From NCBI GenBank assembly GCA_015999985.1, contig JAECRA010000002.1, positions 1 to 64,000 on the forward strand: a stretch of 64,000 bases of DNA, given 5' to 3'. The notes beneath the pieces are model-generated. The model did no database searches. It saw only the letters and a list, made by a program, of their open reading frames with translations, and had not been told where the DNA came from. The stretch is from Comamonadaceae bacterium. Lineage in GTDB: Bacteria; Pseudomonadota; Gammaproteobacteria; Burkholderiales; Burkholderiaceae_C. The translations under genes were made by a program, and so were the position numbers. Of this stretch, positions 55,211 to 64,000 are shown piece by piece. The first letter of the stretch is position 1; the number at the start of each line of letters is the position of its first letter.

Positions 55211-56815
55211 ATGTTGGACGACGACATCAAGCAACAACTTAGCGCCTATCTCGAGCGCGTAAAAGAGCCGTTCGAGATGGTGGCCTCCCTGAACGACGGC
55301 GAAAAAGCCAATGAGATGCGTGAACTGCTGGAAGAGATCGTGGCGGCCCGGCCGGACATGATCAGCCTGCGCACGGACGGTACCGACGCACGCAAGCCTT
55401 CGTTCACCTTGCAACGCAAGGGCACCGACAGCAAGCTTCGATTCGCGGCCATTCCCATGGGCCACGAGTTCACTTCTCTCATCCTGGCTCTGCTCTGGAC
55501 CGGCGGTCACCCACCCAAAGTGGAAGCCGACACGCTCGAACAGATCAAAGCGTTGGATGCCGATCTCACCTTTGAGATCTACATGAGCCTGTCTTGCCAC
55601 AACTGCCCCGACGTGGTGCAGGCGCTCTCGCTCATGGCTATCTACAACCCGCGCATCAATGTGACCGTCATTGATGGTGGGCTCTACCAGAACGAAATCG
55701 AAGAACGCGAAATCATGGGCGTTCCTACTGTGTTCCTCAATGGCCAGTTCTTTGCGAACGGCCGCATGAGTGTGGAAGAGATCGTTCAAAAAGTAGACAC
55801 GGGCGCTGCCAAACGCGACGCTGAGAAATTGAGCGCCAAAGCACCTTATGAGGTGCTGATCATTGGTGGCGGCCCCGCAGGTGCAGCCGCAGCGATTTAT
55901 GCGTCTCGTAAAGGCATTCGCACAGGCGTCGTGAGTGAGCGCTTTGGTGGACAGGTCAATGACACGATGGAGATCGCCAACTACCCGGGCATTCCGGAGA
56001 CCAACGGTCCTGCCTACGCTTCGGCGCTGGAGCAGCACGTACGGGGCTACGAAGTTGACATCATGAACACGCAGCGCGTGGCTGGGGTGACTCCAGCTGC
56101 GGTTGAAGGTGGCCTCATCACGGTCACTCTTGACAACGGTGGAACGCTCAAGAGCCGTACCGTTATTTTGGCTACCGGCGCGCGCTGGCGCAATGTCAAC
56201 GTGCCTGGCGAGCAGGAATACAAAACCAAGGGCGTGGCCTATTGCCCGCACTGCGACGGCCCCCTGTTCAAAGGCAAAGATGTCGCCGTGATTGGCGGCG
56301 GAAACTCCGGCGTTGAGGCGGCCATTGATTTGGCAGGCCTGGTCAAGCACGTCACCGTGATCGAATTCATGCCTGAAATGAAGGCCGATGCCGTGCTCAT
56401 CAAGAAGCTCAAAAGCCTGCCGAACGTGACGGTGCACACCAACGCCCAGACGACGGAGATCACGGGTGCCAGTGGCAAGGTCAATGGCCTGAAGTTCAAG
56501 CACCGCGGTGACGGAACCGACGCCAATGTGGATCTGGAAGGCGTTTTTGTTCAGATCGGACTGGTGCCCAACACTGAATGGTTAGGCACGACCGTCGAGC
56601 GAAGCAAGTTTGGTGAGATCGTCGTGGACGCGCGAGGCGCCACCAATGTGCCCGGCGTATTCGCTGCAGGTGATTGCACCACCGTGCCGTACAAGCAGAT
56701 TGTGGTCGCGGCAGGCGCGGGTTCAACCGCTGCCCTGAGCGCCTTCGATTACTTGATCCGCACGCCAGCGCCGGAAGCCGCGTCTGAAGAAAACAAGGAA
56801 GCTGTGACTGCGTGA
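55211..56815 (+). CDS. ahpF: Alkyl hydroperoxide reductase subunit F
   Basis: 534-residue flavoprotein passing NADH electrons to AhpC. The N-terminal double thioredoxin fold has the [11 protein letters not shown] dithiol; FAD site [15 protein letters not shown]; redox [14 protein letters not shown] site [17 protein letters not shown]. The start is [17 protein letters not shown] with AAGGAG 10 nt upstream; the frame extends 18 codons back to no purpose. It ends in a Glu/Ala-rich tail a little longer than the E. coli protein. Confidence 0.97.
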   Translation: MLDDDIKQQLSAYLERVKEPFEMVASLNDGEKANEMRELLEEIVAARPDMISLRTDGTDARKPSFTLQRKGTDSKLRFAAIPMGHEFTSLILALLWTGGHPPKVEADTLEQIKALDADLTFEIYMSLSCHNCPDVVQALSLMAIYNPRINVTVIDGGLYQNEIEEREIMGVPTVFLNGQFFANGRMSVEEIVQKVDTGAAKRDAEKLSAKAPYEVLIIGGGPAGAAAAIYASRKGIRTGVVSERFGGQVNDTMEIANYPGIPETNGPAYASALEQHVRGYEVDIMNTQRVAGVTPAAVEGGLITVTLDNGGTLKSRTVILATGARWRNVNVPGEQEYKTKGVAYCPHCDGPLFKGKDVAVIGGGNSGVEAAIDLAGLVKHVTVIEFMPEMKADAVLIKKLKSLPNVTVHTNAQTTEITGASGKVNGLKFKHRGDGTDANVDLEGVFVQIGLVPNTEWLGTTVERSKFGEIVVDARGATNVPGVFAAGDCTTVPYKQIVVAAGAGSTAALSAFDYLIRTPAPEAASEENKEAVTA

Positions 56816-56835
56816 GCGCCTTGCGTATGTGCTTT

Positions 56836-56862
56836 AAGCCCGCTCTTGTAGCGGGCTTTTTA
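56836..56862 (+). terminator. ahpF terminator
   Basis: AAGCCCGCT / AGCGGGCTT stem (56836-56844, 56850-56858) with a 5-nt loop and TTTTT after, 20 nt past the ahpF stop. Confidence 0.93.
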
Positions 56863-56899
56863 ATTTAATGACGACACTAGCGACTTACTGCAAAGAACT

Positions 56900-57826
56900 A
56901 TGCCCCTTCATATCCAAACACCGCTAATCGATTCCGATGCCTTCAGCACACCAGATCAACGGGTCCGACTCAAACTCGAATGCTTGCAGCCCAGCGGCTC
57001 TTTCAAGTTACGAGGGGTCGGACATGCCTGTGAAGTCCATGCCGCCCGCGGCGCACGGCGCTTTCTGTCCTCATCCGGTGGGAATGCAGGTTTGGCGGTG
57101 GCGCATGCTGGACACCGCCTCGGCTTGCCGGTGCTTGTCGTGGTACCTGAATCCACGTTGGAATGGCCCAAGACACTCATTCGCCGCCTTAACGCAGAAG
57201 TGATCGTTCACGGGAAAAGCTGGACGGAGGCCAACGAACACCTGATGTCACTGAAGCGACCTGCCGACGCCTTCATCCACCCCTTCGACGATCCATTGCT
57301 ATGGGAAGGCCACGCGACGATGATCGCTGAAGCTGCGGTACAAGGGCCCAAGCCACAGGCCGTCGTCTTGTCCGTTGGTGGCGGTGGCCTCATGAGCGGC
57401 GTTTTGCAAGGCATGCATTCGGTTGGCTGGGAGGACGTACCACTGATCGCTGTGGAGACGGTCGGCGCCGATTCGCTCAATGCCTCAATTGCTGCAGGTC
57501 AATTGGTGACCTTGGATGCCATAACCAGCTTTGCGACTTCCTTGGGAGCACGCCGGGTCAGCGACGCGGCATTCCAATGGACGTTCGCCCACGAGGTCGT
57601 CAGCACGACCGTCACAGACGCACAGGCGATTCACGCTTGTCTTGAGCTTGCCCGGGAACACCGCCTCATCGTCGAGCCTGCATGCGGTGCCGCGCTGGCC
57701 CCGGTGTTGGGAAGGTCGGCACCGGCATTGAAGGTCGCCACAGATGTGCTTGTGATCGTCTGTGGAGGGGTCTGCACAACCTACGACGACCTGAAGAAAT
57801 TGGAGTGCCAGAGTACTGTTTCTTGA
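56900..57826 (+). CDS. PLP-dependent L-serine/threonine dehydratase-like enzyme
   Basis: 308-residue fold-type II PLP enzyme. SGSFKLRGV carries the Schiff-base Lys36, SSSGGNAGLAVAHAG the substrate loop and SVGGGGLMSGVLQGM the phosphate-binding tetraglycine. It is closest to the eukaryotic-type L-serine dehydratase group. Deamination of L-serine to pyruvate is the likely reaction, though serine racemase-like enzymes look similar. Monocistronic, after the ahpF terminator. Confidence 0.88.
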   Translation: MPLHIQTPLIDSDAFSTPDQRVRLKLECLQPSGSFKLRGVGHACEVHAARGARRFLSSSGGNAGLAVAHAGHRLGLPVLVVVPESTLEWPKTLIRRLNAEVIVHGKSWTEANEHLMSLKRPADAFIHPFDDPLLWEGHATMIAEAAVQGPKPQAVVLSVGGGGLMSGVLQGMHSVGWEDVPLIAVETVGADSLNASIAAGQLVTLDAITSFATSLGARRVSDAAFQWTFAHEVVSTTVTDAQAIHACLELAREHRLIVEPACGAALAPVLGRSAPALKVATDVLVIVCGGVCTTYDDLKKLECQSTVS

Positions 57827-57898
57827 CTATGGCAAGGCAAGCGGATCATGTGCATCAAGCACTACCTAGATACAGATTGTTTAGAGAGCCTCGCCTAA

Positions 57899-57926
57899 TT
57901 GGGGGTACCTCGTACTAACTTATAAT
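57899..57926 (+). promoter_or_regulatory. Promoter of the riboswitch-controlled transporter gene
   Basis: TATAAT at 57921-57926 with a TTGGGG at 57899-57904 (16-bp spacer) ahead of the riboswitch. Initiation near 57933 would put the aptamer at the very 5' end of the mRNA. Confidence 0.6.
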
Positions 57927-57935
57927 GAAACCACT

Positions 57936-58073
57936 CGTCATTGGGGAGTAGCTGACCTGCGCAATGCAGGAGCTTGCGTCAACACACTTGGCTTTCTTAG
58001 CTATGGCGCAAGCAGCTTTAAGGCGTCGCATTCGTCGCCTTGATTGCCTGGCAAGACCTTTGACCATGTCGCC
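57936..58073 (+). ncRNA. yybP-ykoY manganese riboswitch
   Basis: The leader of the TMEM165-family gene contains the family's conserved blocks: TTGGGGAGTAGC (57941-57952), GTCAACACACTTGGC and CTGGCAAGACCTTTGACCA (ending near 58067). These are the 5' and 3' parts of the yybP-ykoY aptamer, which binds Mn2+ and turns on efflux genes. The downstream gene, a Mn-type exporter family, is a usual target. Confidence 0.9.
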
Positions 58074-58080
58074 TCCGGTT

Positions 58081-58119
58081 GGGCCGGGGAAGCGGCGTGG
58101 TCTTTTGTCTTTCCGGCCC
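58081..58119 (+). promoter_or_regulatory. Hairpin in the riboswitch expression platform
   Basis: GGGCCGG (58081-58087) / CCGGCCC (58113-58119) hairpin between the aptamer and the ATG, followed by TATAAAAATC. No clean T-tract is present, so control may be translational, by hiding the weak ribosome site, rather than by termination. Confidence 0.5.
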
Positions 58120-58137
58120 CTATAAAAATCCCACGTC

Positions 58138-58710
58138 ATGGAAGCATTTTTCGTATCACTCGGCGTTGTTGCGCTCGGGGAAATGGGCGACAAGACCCAA
58201 TTGCTAGCGATCATTCTGGCCGCCACTTTCCGCAAACCTTGGCAGATAGTCGCAGGCATCTTTGTCGCAACGGTCGTCAACCATGCCGTTGCAGGGGCCG
58301 TGGGAGGGTGGGTGGCGCAAGCGCTCGGACCAGACCTGTTGCGCTGGATTATTGGTATCTCCTTTCTTGCGATGGCAGCGTGGATGCTGATCCCCGACAA
58401 GATTGAAGACGATTCCGCCACCACCAAGAGAGCCTACGGGGCATTCGGGACCACCGTGGTCACATTCTTCCTTGCGGAGATGGGAGACAAAACACAGATT
58501 GCCACCGTGGCCCTGGCAGCGCGTTATCCAGAGGTGGTTCAAGTGGTGCTGGGAACAACGCTGGGCATGATGTTGGCCAACGTACCTGCGGTGTTCCTTG
58601 GAGACAAGATTGCCCAGAAAGTATCCATGAAGCTAGTGCACTCCGTGGCCGCGGCCATTTTTGCCGTTCTAGGCGTGCTCACGCTCCTGAACGTAGGTAA
58701 CTTCTTCTGA
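58138..58710 (+). CDS. TMEM165/GDT1 (UPF0016) family divalent-cation exporter, likely Mn2+
   Basis: 190-residue membrane protein with about six helices in two halves, each with the family motif EMGDKTQ (ALGEMGDKTQLLAI and FLAEMGDKTQIATV). Bacterial relatives (MneA and similar) export manganese. The riboswitch upstream supports the Mn role strongly. It is transcribed alone and convergent with hemY. Confidence 0.93.
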   Translation: MEAFFVSLGVVALGEMGDKTQLLAIILAATFRKPWQIVAGIFVATVVNHAVAGAVGGWVAQALGPDLLRWIIGISFLAMAAWMLIPDKIEDDSATTKRAYGAFGTTVVTFFLAEMGDKTQIATVALAARYPEVVQVVLGTTLGMMLANVPAVFLGDKIAQKVSMKLVHSVAAAIFAVLGVLTLLNVGNFF

Positions 58711-58734
58711 ATGCGGTCAAGTAGTCCCTGGGCC

Positions 58735-58930
58735 TAGGGGGCTGTCGGGCTTGGAGCGCCGAAAGCGAAAATGAGCCCCAGCGAGGACAGTTTTCATCAG
58801 TTGGCCGCCCCTTGGATTTGCAGGCCCATAGCCGAGCTAGGGGCGGAAAGACGGGGGCCGGCCAACTGGTGAAAAATGGGCCGCTGCGGCTCATTTGCAG
58901 CCGGCGATTTCCAAGTCCGACAGCCTCCTA
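58735..58930. repeat. 196-bp imperfect palindrome (MITE- or terminator-like)
   Basis: Left arm TAGGGGGCTGTCGGGCTTGG (58735-) and right arm ending CCAAGTCCGACAGCCTCCTA (-58930) pair, and matching blocks continue inward: AAATGAGCC-CAGCG, TTTTCA-CAGTTGGCCG and GCCCC. Arms of about 75 bp match imperfectly around a 45-bp centre. It lies between convergent genes. It has the look of a dispersed repeat; no target duplication is visible. Confidence 0.75.
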
Positions 58931-58948
58931 CGGATTGCGGGCTCGGGT

Positions 58949-60226
58949 TTATTCCAGTGCCGCTCTCTTCCATGCTTCTGCGGCTGCGTCCTTGTCGCCC
59001 TTGTGTTCAGCCAATTCAGCTAATGCGCGCCAAGCGCTACGCCGCAGGCCGCCATCGCGCAACTGGCGCGCAGCCTGGGACAGCAGCAGTTGCGCCTTAC
59101 CCCACAACTGTCTATGCAAACAGGCCATCCCGGCCAGGTACTGCAAAGTGGGGTCTCGGGGGTTGGCTTGCTGCGCGGCTTCTATGCGGGCAAGCCAATC
59201 ACGCTCGCCCGGCTCATCTTGCCCTACCCCGGCTTCCAGCACGCGGATCAGACGGGCTCCGTGAGCGTCAGCAAAACCGTCTGGCAGCGTGAGCATCTGC
59301 TCCCAAACGGGTTGCAGCCATTCCCGCACAGTCGAGCTTTCACCGCCCAAGGCCATCATTCGTTGAGCAGCTCTCAAAGCCAGCTCAGGCATAGCGCGTT
59401 CATTGGCGTCAAGAGACGCCCAAATGGTTCGTAACTGTGCTGGGTCTTGCGCACTATCAATCAATTCACTCGCCAAGCTGCGCAGCAGGCTTCGCGCTGC
59501 ATCGGGCGAGAAGGCTCTATGCTTGGCAAGAAGCCGCGCGGTTTCAAGTGCATCCGAACTTTGCCGGGCTTGACGAGCGGCTTTGAGCTTGATGCGCAAG
59601 GCGAGCGTACGCCGGCCAGCTCCTTGTGGAAGACCCTCGAGCCACTGAAGCGAGGCCGAAGGGTCATGATCATCCAGTGACCAGCGAGCCGCACGCATGA
59701 GCAGACCTTCGCGCAACTCCTGCGGAGCCGCACCCCGTGCGGCGGCCTCCAGTGCTTTGTGCAGATGTGAGTCCCGCAAGCTATGGTCCTGAAGGGAATG
59801 GGCGCTGGCCGCCAATGAGAGATGCGCGAGCGCCCGCAGTGTGGCCGCCTGAGGCAGCGCCTCGCCCGATGCGGCCATGGACTGCTCACGGTCCAAGGCA
59901 TCTTCCGCCGCCTTGCGTGCGCGAAGATACCGCCCTGCCGAAAGCTGAACCATGCTGTCCAACAATTGGGCGTTAGCGGCACGCTCGCGTTGCTGAGATC
60001 GCCAACGGCGCGCCTGACGCGGCAGTTCAAGAACTGCAGCCAGCGCACGCAGGGCCGCATAGACCAATACGAACAGCAGCACCAGCAAAAGCAGGACCAG
60101 GTTCGCGGACAGATCCACCCGGTACGGAGGCCAGAAAATAGTGACCGTGCCCTGGTTGTCGCCCGCAAATAAAGCAAGCGCCACGGCTGCCGCAAACAAA
60201 CCTACCAACCACAGAGCTGCGCGCAT
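58949..60226 (-). CDS. hemY: HemY family protein
   Basis: 425-residue inner-membrane protein. Two helices at about 3-22 and 40-66 are followed by a TPR-like helical domain (FSPDAARSLLRSLASEL, YLAGMACLHRQLWGKAQLLL). Known from haem gene clusters of Beta- and Gammaproteobacteria; despite its name it is not protoporphyrinogen oxidase of the Gram-positive HemY type. AGGT ribosome site 8 nt before ATG 60226. Last of the hemCDXY row. Confidence 0.93.
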   Translation of the reverse strand: MRAALWLVGLFAAAVALALFAGDNQGTVTIFWPPYRVDLSANLVLLLLVLLFVLVYAALRALAAVLELPRQARRWRSQQRERAANAQLLDSMVQLSAGRYLRARKAAEDALDREQSMAASGEALPQAATLRALAHLSLAASAHSLQDHSLRDSHLHKALEAAARGAAPQELREGLLMRAARWSLDDHDPSASLQWLEGLPQGAGRRTLALRIKLKAARQARQSSDALETARLLAKHRAFSPDAARSLLRSLASELIDSAQDPAQLRTIWASLDANERAMPELALRAAQRMMALGGESSTVREWLQPVWEQMLTLPDGFADAHGARLIRVLEAGVGQDEPGERDWLARIEAAQQANPRDPTLQYLAGMACLHRQLWGKAQLLLSQAARQLRDGGLRRSAWRALAELAEHKGDKDAAAEAWKRAALE

Positions 60227-60231
60227 AGCGT

Positions 60232-61374
60232 TTACCTGGCTCCGGAAAGGTTGGCATTGGCTGTGGCCGCGATCGCGGTACCCAGAGCCGTCAGGGTTTC
60301 GTCCACTCTGGGCAAATCGGCGGACTTGGTCGATGCCTGGATTTGCTGTAGCAGGGTGGCAGCCGCCTGAGTGCGGCGTGATGCGGGGTCAAAATACGCC
60401 CCCAGCGCGAACTGGGCAGCTGCCAGGTTGGAGCGCGCGGCTTCGTACTGGCGCGCCAGAATGGCCAAGTGCGCACCTTGAAGACGCAGTTTGAGATTTT
60501 CGCGGAGGAAGAACACTTGCTCGGCACTCATCATGCTGGCGTCAGGCCGCTCAATTCGACTCACACTGAGCAGTTGGCGCGCCTCAGACTGCACCACCTG
60601 CAGCGTTTTCGCCCACCAACCCGTGGCCGGATCGAGAGCTGAATCCACACGCTGCTTTTCAGCTCGCGCACGACCGACGTCATTGGCGGCGGGCAGCTCG
60701 TCAATTTGCCGCAAGAGCTGGTCGATACGTGCCAGCAGGCCGGCTGTATCAGGGATGCTTGCCTCCTTGACGCGTTCGAGATCGCGCGTTACCGCGCGGC
60801 CAACGGGAACCAGGCGAGGGTCGCCAGAACGAGCAATTCGCCGCTCCGCGGTGCGAAGTGCTGCCAGCAAAGGCTCAATACGCCCCGTCAGTTGTGTCTG
60901 ATCCTGGGCGACATTCAATGCGGCTTCGAGGTCGACGGCCAGATTTTCATCGCGTGTTCGCGCAACGCTCTGTACAGCGTCTTCAAGTTGCGCCCTGTAA
61001 GCCGAAAGGTCGCCGATGCGCGTATCCAGGATGGCCACCTTGGCTGCGGTTTCACGCACGGTTTCTTCTGCCTGGCGCGCCAAGGTGCGCGCCTCCACGG
61101 ATCGAGCGCCGGATTCACCACTCTGCCGAGCCAGTTGCTCCTGGATGGACGACAGTTTTTGCCAAAGCAAAAGGCTGGCTGCCAAAGCCAACCCTGCCAG
61201 AACCCAGGCCACGATCAGGCCGGGCCTCAGAACCGCACGACGCGAGCGCATATAGCCGGACGGCGGGAGCTGAGGCGCGGCTTGAGGAGTTGGGGCGGCA
61301 GGAGCGGACACGGAAGGACTCGGCGCAGGGCCGGGTGAAGGGGGCGGCAAGGCAAGCGGGTGCTCGTCGTTCAT
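60232..61374 (-). CDS. hemX: HemX family protein (uroporphyrinogen-III C-methyltransferase-like)
   Basis: 380 residues. A Pro/Ala-rich cytoplasmic segment (1-40), one membrane helix at about 52-70 (LIVAWVLAGLALAASLLLW), a long coiled coil (LARQAEETVRETAAKVAILD and beyond) and a C-terminal domain with EQVFFLRENLKLRLQGAHLA typical of the family. No methyltransferase domain is present; its role in haem synthesis is structural or unknown. ATGA overlap with hemD. Confidence 0.93.
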   Translation of the reverse strand: MNDEHPLALPPPSPGPAPSPSVSAPAAPTPQAAPQLPPSGYMRSRRAVLRPGLIVAWVLAGLALAASLLLWQKLSSIQEQLARQSGESGARSVEARTLARQAEETVRETAAKVAILDTRIGDLSAYRAQLEDAVQSVARTRDENLAVDLEAALNVAQDQTQLTGRIEPLLAALRTAERRIARSGDPRLVPVGRAVTRDLERVKEASIPDTAGLLARIDQLLRQIDELPAANDVGRARAEKQRVDSALDPATGWWAKTLQVVQSEARQLLSVSRIERPDASMMSAEQVFFLRENLKLRLQGAHLAILARQYEAARSNLAAAQFALGAYFDPASRRTQAAATLLQQIQASTKSADLPRVDETLTALGTAIAATANANLSGAR

Positions 61375-62156
61375 GCAAAGGATTCTATCGAGGCTGACAC
61401 ATCATCCAGTGTGGGGCGAACCTGCTTGACTATTCCAAAGCCTGCATGACGCGCAGATTGTGCAATGCGCTCATGAGTTGCGAGTGCGCGCGCAAGAGAC
61501 CAGTTCTGTCCGGGCAGCACCAAACGAAGATTCGAGATGGCCTCTGAACTACTGAACAACCAGATGCTGCCATCGCTCACAGCGCTCTCAGCCACGCCCC
61601 GCTGCGCTTCGTCCAGCACCGGGGGCGCCCGGCGATAAGCGGCCACCTCTTCAACAGTAACGCCAGCCTCTCGCAAGCGTGCCGCGAGCCAGTCTCGCCC
61701 TGCAACCTGGCCCTTCGCATCAGCTCCGCGCACGATCAACACGCGCTGGCCTGGCGTGGCCTGCTGCTGAACCTGTTCCCACAGTGACTCGGAATCGAAT
61801 TGCAGTGCTTGCAGGTCTGGTGAGTCAATAGCTGAGGCTGGCCAGCCAGACTCCATCAGCGCACGTGTCGTTCCGGGGCCTGGCGACCATGCCCTGGCGC
61901 CTTCGCACAGAAGTCTCATGTCTGGATGACCGCTCTGTCTGGCAGCATGCGCAAATCCGGTGACCGCATTCGCGCTCACGAACATCACAGCGTCATAAGA
62001 GCCCAGCTTTTCGACAGCCTGCCTGAGAGGCTCACTATCGATTGGAGGCTCAATGCCGATCAAAGGGAGCGCGCACGCCTGCAAACCCCTGGCCTGGAGG
62101 TCAGTTACCCAGCGAAAGCCCTCTTTCTCAGGGCGAGTCACGATCAAGCGGGGCAT
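61371..62156 (-). CDS. hemD: Uroporphyrinogen-III synthase
   Basis: 261-residue cyclising enzyme turning hydroxymethylbilane into uroporphyrinogen III. RLIVTRPEKEG at the start, FVSANAVTGFAHA in the first lobe, VLIVRGADAKGQVAGRDWLA and LFSSSEAISNLRL in the second. HemD is poorly conserved but the order is certain here. The start MPRLIVTRPE (62156) is used; upstream codons overlap hemC. Confidence 0.94.
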   Translation of the reverse strand: MPRLIVTRPEKEGFRWVTDLQARGLQACALPLIGIEPPIDSEPLRQAVEKLGSYDAVMFVSANAVTGFAHAARQSGHPDMRLLCEGARAWSPGPGTTRALMESGWPASAIDSPDLQALQFDSESLWEQVQQQATPGQRVLIVRGADAKGQVAGRDWLAARLREAGVTVEEVAAYRRAPPVLDEAQRGVAESAVSDGSIWLFSSSEAISNLRLVLPGQNWSLARALATHERIAQSARHAGFGIVKQVRPTLDDVSASIESFA

Positions 62157-62211
62157 GGTTCTCGCTGTCCGATCAGGCTCAGGCAATGCAAAACGCTTGG
62201 AAAGATGTAGA

Positions 62212-63138
62212 TCAATGAGCGCCACCGGCCCGCAATTCGCCGGCCACCCGAGTGCCCAAGGACTCTGCTTCAGCCAAGTCACCAGCCGTGGCAACGCCAC
62301 GCGCGGTAACCAGCGTTGGGCCACCATCAGGATCGCCCCAGGCAGCGCGCAAATGAATTTGCCCGTTGCTTAGCGTGGCATGTGCAGCCAGTGGCATGGA
62401 GCAGCTTCCCCCCATGGCGCGGCTGACCGCCCGCTCGGCAGCCACGGTCAGCCAGGTGGTCTGATCAGCCAAGGGCGCCAGGGCCTGTACCAATTCCGGG
62501 CGCAATGTCCTCGTCTCTATGCCCAAAGCGCCCTGCCCGGCGGCCGGCAGCATTTCATCTGTACTGAAGATGTGTCGGATCCGATTTTCCAGTTTCAGCC
62601 TTTTCAGCCCAGCGGCTGCCAGCACGATGGCGGCATATTGACCTTCATCAAGTTTGCGCAGACGGGTGTCCAGGTTACCGCGCAAGGGCTCGATACGCAC
62701 ATCGTTGCGACCTGCTGCACTCAGCATGGCACGGAGCAAAACAGTACGGCGCAAACTGGAGGTACCAACCACCGCGTTCTGCGGCAGGTCAGCGGGAGAG
62801 GCGCAAGCCGAAGAGACCCAGGCGTCTCGAGGATCTTCGCGCAACATGACGCAAGAAAGATCGAAACCTTCAGGCAGCTCCATCGGGACATCCTTGAGTG
62901 AATGCACCGCGATGTCCGCACGGCCGTCTTCGAGAGCGGCCTCCAACTCTTTCACGAAAAGACCTTTGCCCCCTACCTTGCTGAGGGTGCGGTCAAGAAT
63001 TTGATCTCCCCGAGTGGTCATGCCCAGCAATTGGACTGAATGACCACGAGCTTCCAGCAGCGCTTTGACGTGCTCGGCCTGCCACATGGCCAATCGGCTC
63101 TCACGGGTGGCTATGGTGATGGTTAAGGCTGAGGACAT
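62212..63138 (-). CDS. hemC: Porphobilinogen deaminase (hydroxymethylbilane synthase)
   Basis: 308 residues. [50 protein letters not shown], and the cofactor-binding Cys in [12 protein letters not shown]. The dipyrromethane cofactor is attached there. The start is [14 protein letters not shown] (63138); the longer frame has a nonsensical extension. It lies between the algR gene and hemD. Confidence 0.98.
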   Translation of the reverse strand: MSSALTITIATRESRLAMWQAEHVKALLEARGHSVQLLGMTTRGDQILDRTLSKVGGKGLFVKELEAALEDGRADIAVHSLKDVPMELPEGFDLSCVMLREDPRDAWVSSACASPADLPQNAVVGTSSLRRTVLLRAMLSAAGRNDVRIEPLRGNLDTRLRKLDEGQYAAIVLAAAGLKRLKLENRIRHIFSTDEMLPAAGQGALGIETRTLRPELVQALAPLADQTTWLTVAAERAVSRAMGGSCSMPLAAHATLSNGQIHLRAAWGDPDGGPTLVTARGVATAGDLAEAESLGTRVAGELRAGGAH

Positions 63139-63199
63139 ACTGCAATCGAAATGAATACGGGAAAGTGAGGATGCTATCGCATGCGGTCGCTTGCACGCC

Positions 63200-63949
63200 C
63201 TAACCGCCAAGTGCCTCCCGTACCGCGGCCACCTGCCGGCGAGAAACCATGAGCTGCTCGTCAGCGCCAAACAGGCGCACGGCCCAGCCTTCTGCCTCAT
63301 CGCCCTCCTCGGCTTGATGGCGTATGAGTTCACGGATGGCGCTGCGAGCGACCAGACTATTGCGGTGAATACGCAAGAAACGACCCGGATGTCGCTCTTC
63401 GATCTGGTTCAGGCTACCGTCGAACAGGTGGCTAGCCTGCGACGTTCTTACCGTGACGTATTTCAACTCGGCCTTGAGGTAGAGCACCTCAGGCAAGGGG
63501 ATACGTACCGTGCGCCCTCTTTCCGTAATCAGCAGCCACTCAGGATCAGCGTCAGAGATGGGTGCTTGAATCACATTACCCATACGCTGGGCCTTTTGCA
63601 GCGCAGCCTGGAGCCGCTCCAGCCTTACCGGCTTGGTCAGATAGTCTACCGCTTCCAGATCGAACGCATTCACGGCATATCCGGCGTGTGCGGAGACAAA
63701 AATGACCAACGGCGGCTGCGGCAGTTGCCGCAGTGCCTGCGCCAGCTGGAGGCCATCTGCACCTGGCATGTGGATATCTAGCAGGGCCACGTCAAAGGGC
63801 TGGCGTTGCACCCACGAAAGCGCCTGCGAGGCATTGGCGGCTTCTGCAGTCACCAGTGCGTCTGGTTGGCGGCAGTCTCCCAACAAAGTGCGCAGGCGAG
63901 AACGGGCCAGCGCCTCATCGTCAACAATCAATACCTTAAGAGCGGTCAT
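63200..63949 (-). CDS. algR: LytTR-type response regulator (AlgR)
   Basis: 249 residues: receiver domain with [18 protein letters not shown] and the phospho-acceptor in [13 protein letters not shown], and a C-terminal LytTR DNA-binding domain ([35 protein letters not shown]). Its ATG overlaps the sensor gene stop as TGATG. In pseudomonads AlgR controls alginate and twitching genes; the targets here are unknown. Confidence 0.93.
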   Translation of the reverse strand: MTALKVLIVDDEALARSRLRTLLGDCRQPDALVTAEAANASQALSWVQRQPFDVALLDIHMPGADGLQLAQALRQLPQPPLVIFVSAHAGYAVNAFDLEAVDYLTKPVRLERLQAALQKAQRMGNVIQAPISDADPEWLLITERGRTVRIPLPEVLYLKAELKYVTVRTSQASHLFDGSLNQIEERHPGRFLRIHRNSLVARSAIRELIRHQAEEGDEAEGWAVRLFGADEQLMVSRRQVAAVREALGG

Positions 63950-64000
63950 CAGGCGCCCCACCCTGGCATGGGCACCTCAATTCGTGCCTGATACCGGTCT
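63949..64000 (-). CDS. Sensor histidine kinase (AlgZ-type), C-terminal end only
   Basis: Sixteen codons before the algR start, ending DRYQARIEVPMPGWGA then TGA, which overlaps the algR ATG (TGATG). The peptide has the beta-strand end usual for the LytS/AlgZ ATPase domain. The assignment rests mostly on its position directly upstream of the AlgR-type regulator. Confidence 0.6.
   Translation of the reverse strand, partial: DRYQARIEVPMPGWGA

Noticed and set aside
55184-56503. 439-codon minus-strand open frame opposite ahpF
   Set aside because: Entirely within a well-conserved gene on the other strand, with no recognisable protein features.

Overview
The window looks like a chromosomal segment of a betaproteobacterium of the order Burkholderiales, most likely family Comamonadaceae. 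The evidence is gene order: algZ-algR-hemC-hemD-hemX-hemY; rne divergent from rluC-gph-Rieske-sppA; and yceD-rpmF-plsX-fabHDG-acpP-fabF-rpoE-rseA-rseB-mucD-lepA-lepB-rnc-era-recO-pdxJ-nagZ. Orphan Bug-family (TctC-like) periplasmic binding proteins and an IPTL-CTERM surface protein also fit. The genus cannot be fixed from sequence reading alone. No rRNA, tRNA, CRISPR array or prophage was seen.

Layout. 1-4.9 kb: the 3' end of accD, a solute-binding gene pair divergent from a LysR regulator, a YggT membrane protein and a LON-domain protein. 5-14.4 kb: a minus-strand surface-glycan cluster (flippase, acyltransferase, two glycosyltransferases, PLP aminotransferase, initiating phosphosugar transferase, 4,6-dehydratase). 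It is interrupted at 6.86-8.4 kb by 86-bp tandem repeats and a plus-strand zeta-toxin module. 14.5-16.6 kb: lysS and a small membrane protein. 16.6-36.7 kb: a nearly unbroken minus-strand run covering fatty-acid synthesis, the sigma-E envelope-stress system, protein export and RNA processing (lepA, lepB, rnc, era), recO, pdxJ and nagZ. 36.9-46 kb: maf, an RsmI-like methyltransferase, a PagP-like palmitoyltransferase, a 172-bp MITE-like element, sppA/Rieske/gph/rluC, and rne with a long leader. 46.3-53.8 kb: an accessory stretch with a 1305-residue IPTL-CTERM/SGNH protein and a LysR-Bug-lipoprotein hydrolase locus. 53.9-58.9 kb: a MITE-like element with CTAG flanks, ahpC/ahpF, a serine dehydratase-like enzyme, a yybP-ykoY manganese riboswitch with its TMEM165-family transporter, and a 196-bp imperfect palindrome. 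58.9-64 kb: the haem genes and the algR/algZ two-component pair.

The core genes join membrane lipid synthesis (plsX-fab-acpP) with envelope surveillance (rpoE/rseAB/mucD) and secretion (lepB, sppA). The non-core interest lies in four MITE-like or tandem intergenic repeats, the toxin module beside UDP-sugar genes, a tandem peptide repeat in RseB, a hairpin with a U-tract just upstream of lepA that could be an attenuator, and the large secreted protein. Start codons were moved inward from the longest open frame wherever a ribosome-binding site, signal peptide or family alignment favoured it; each case is stated.
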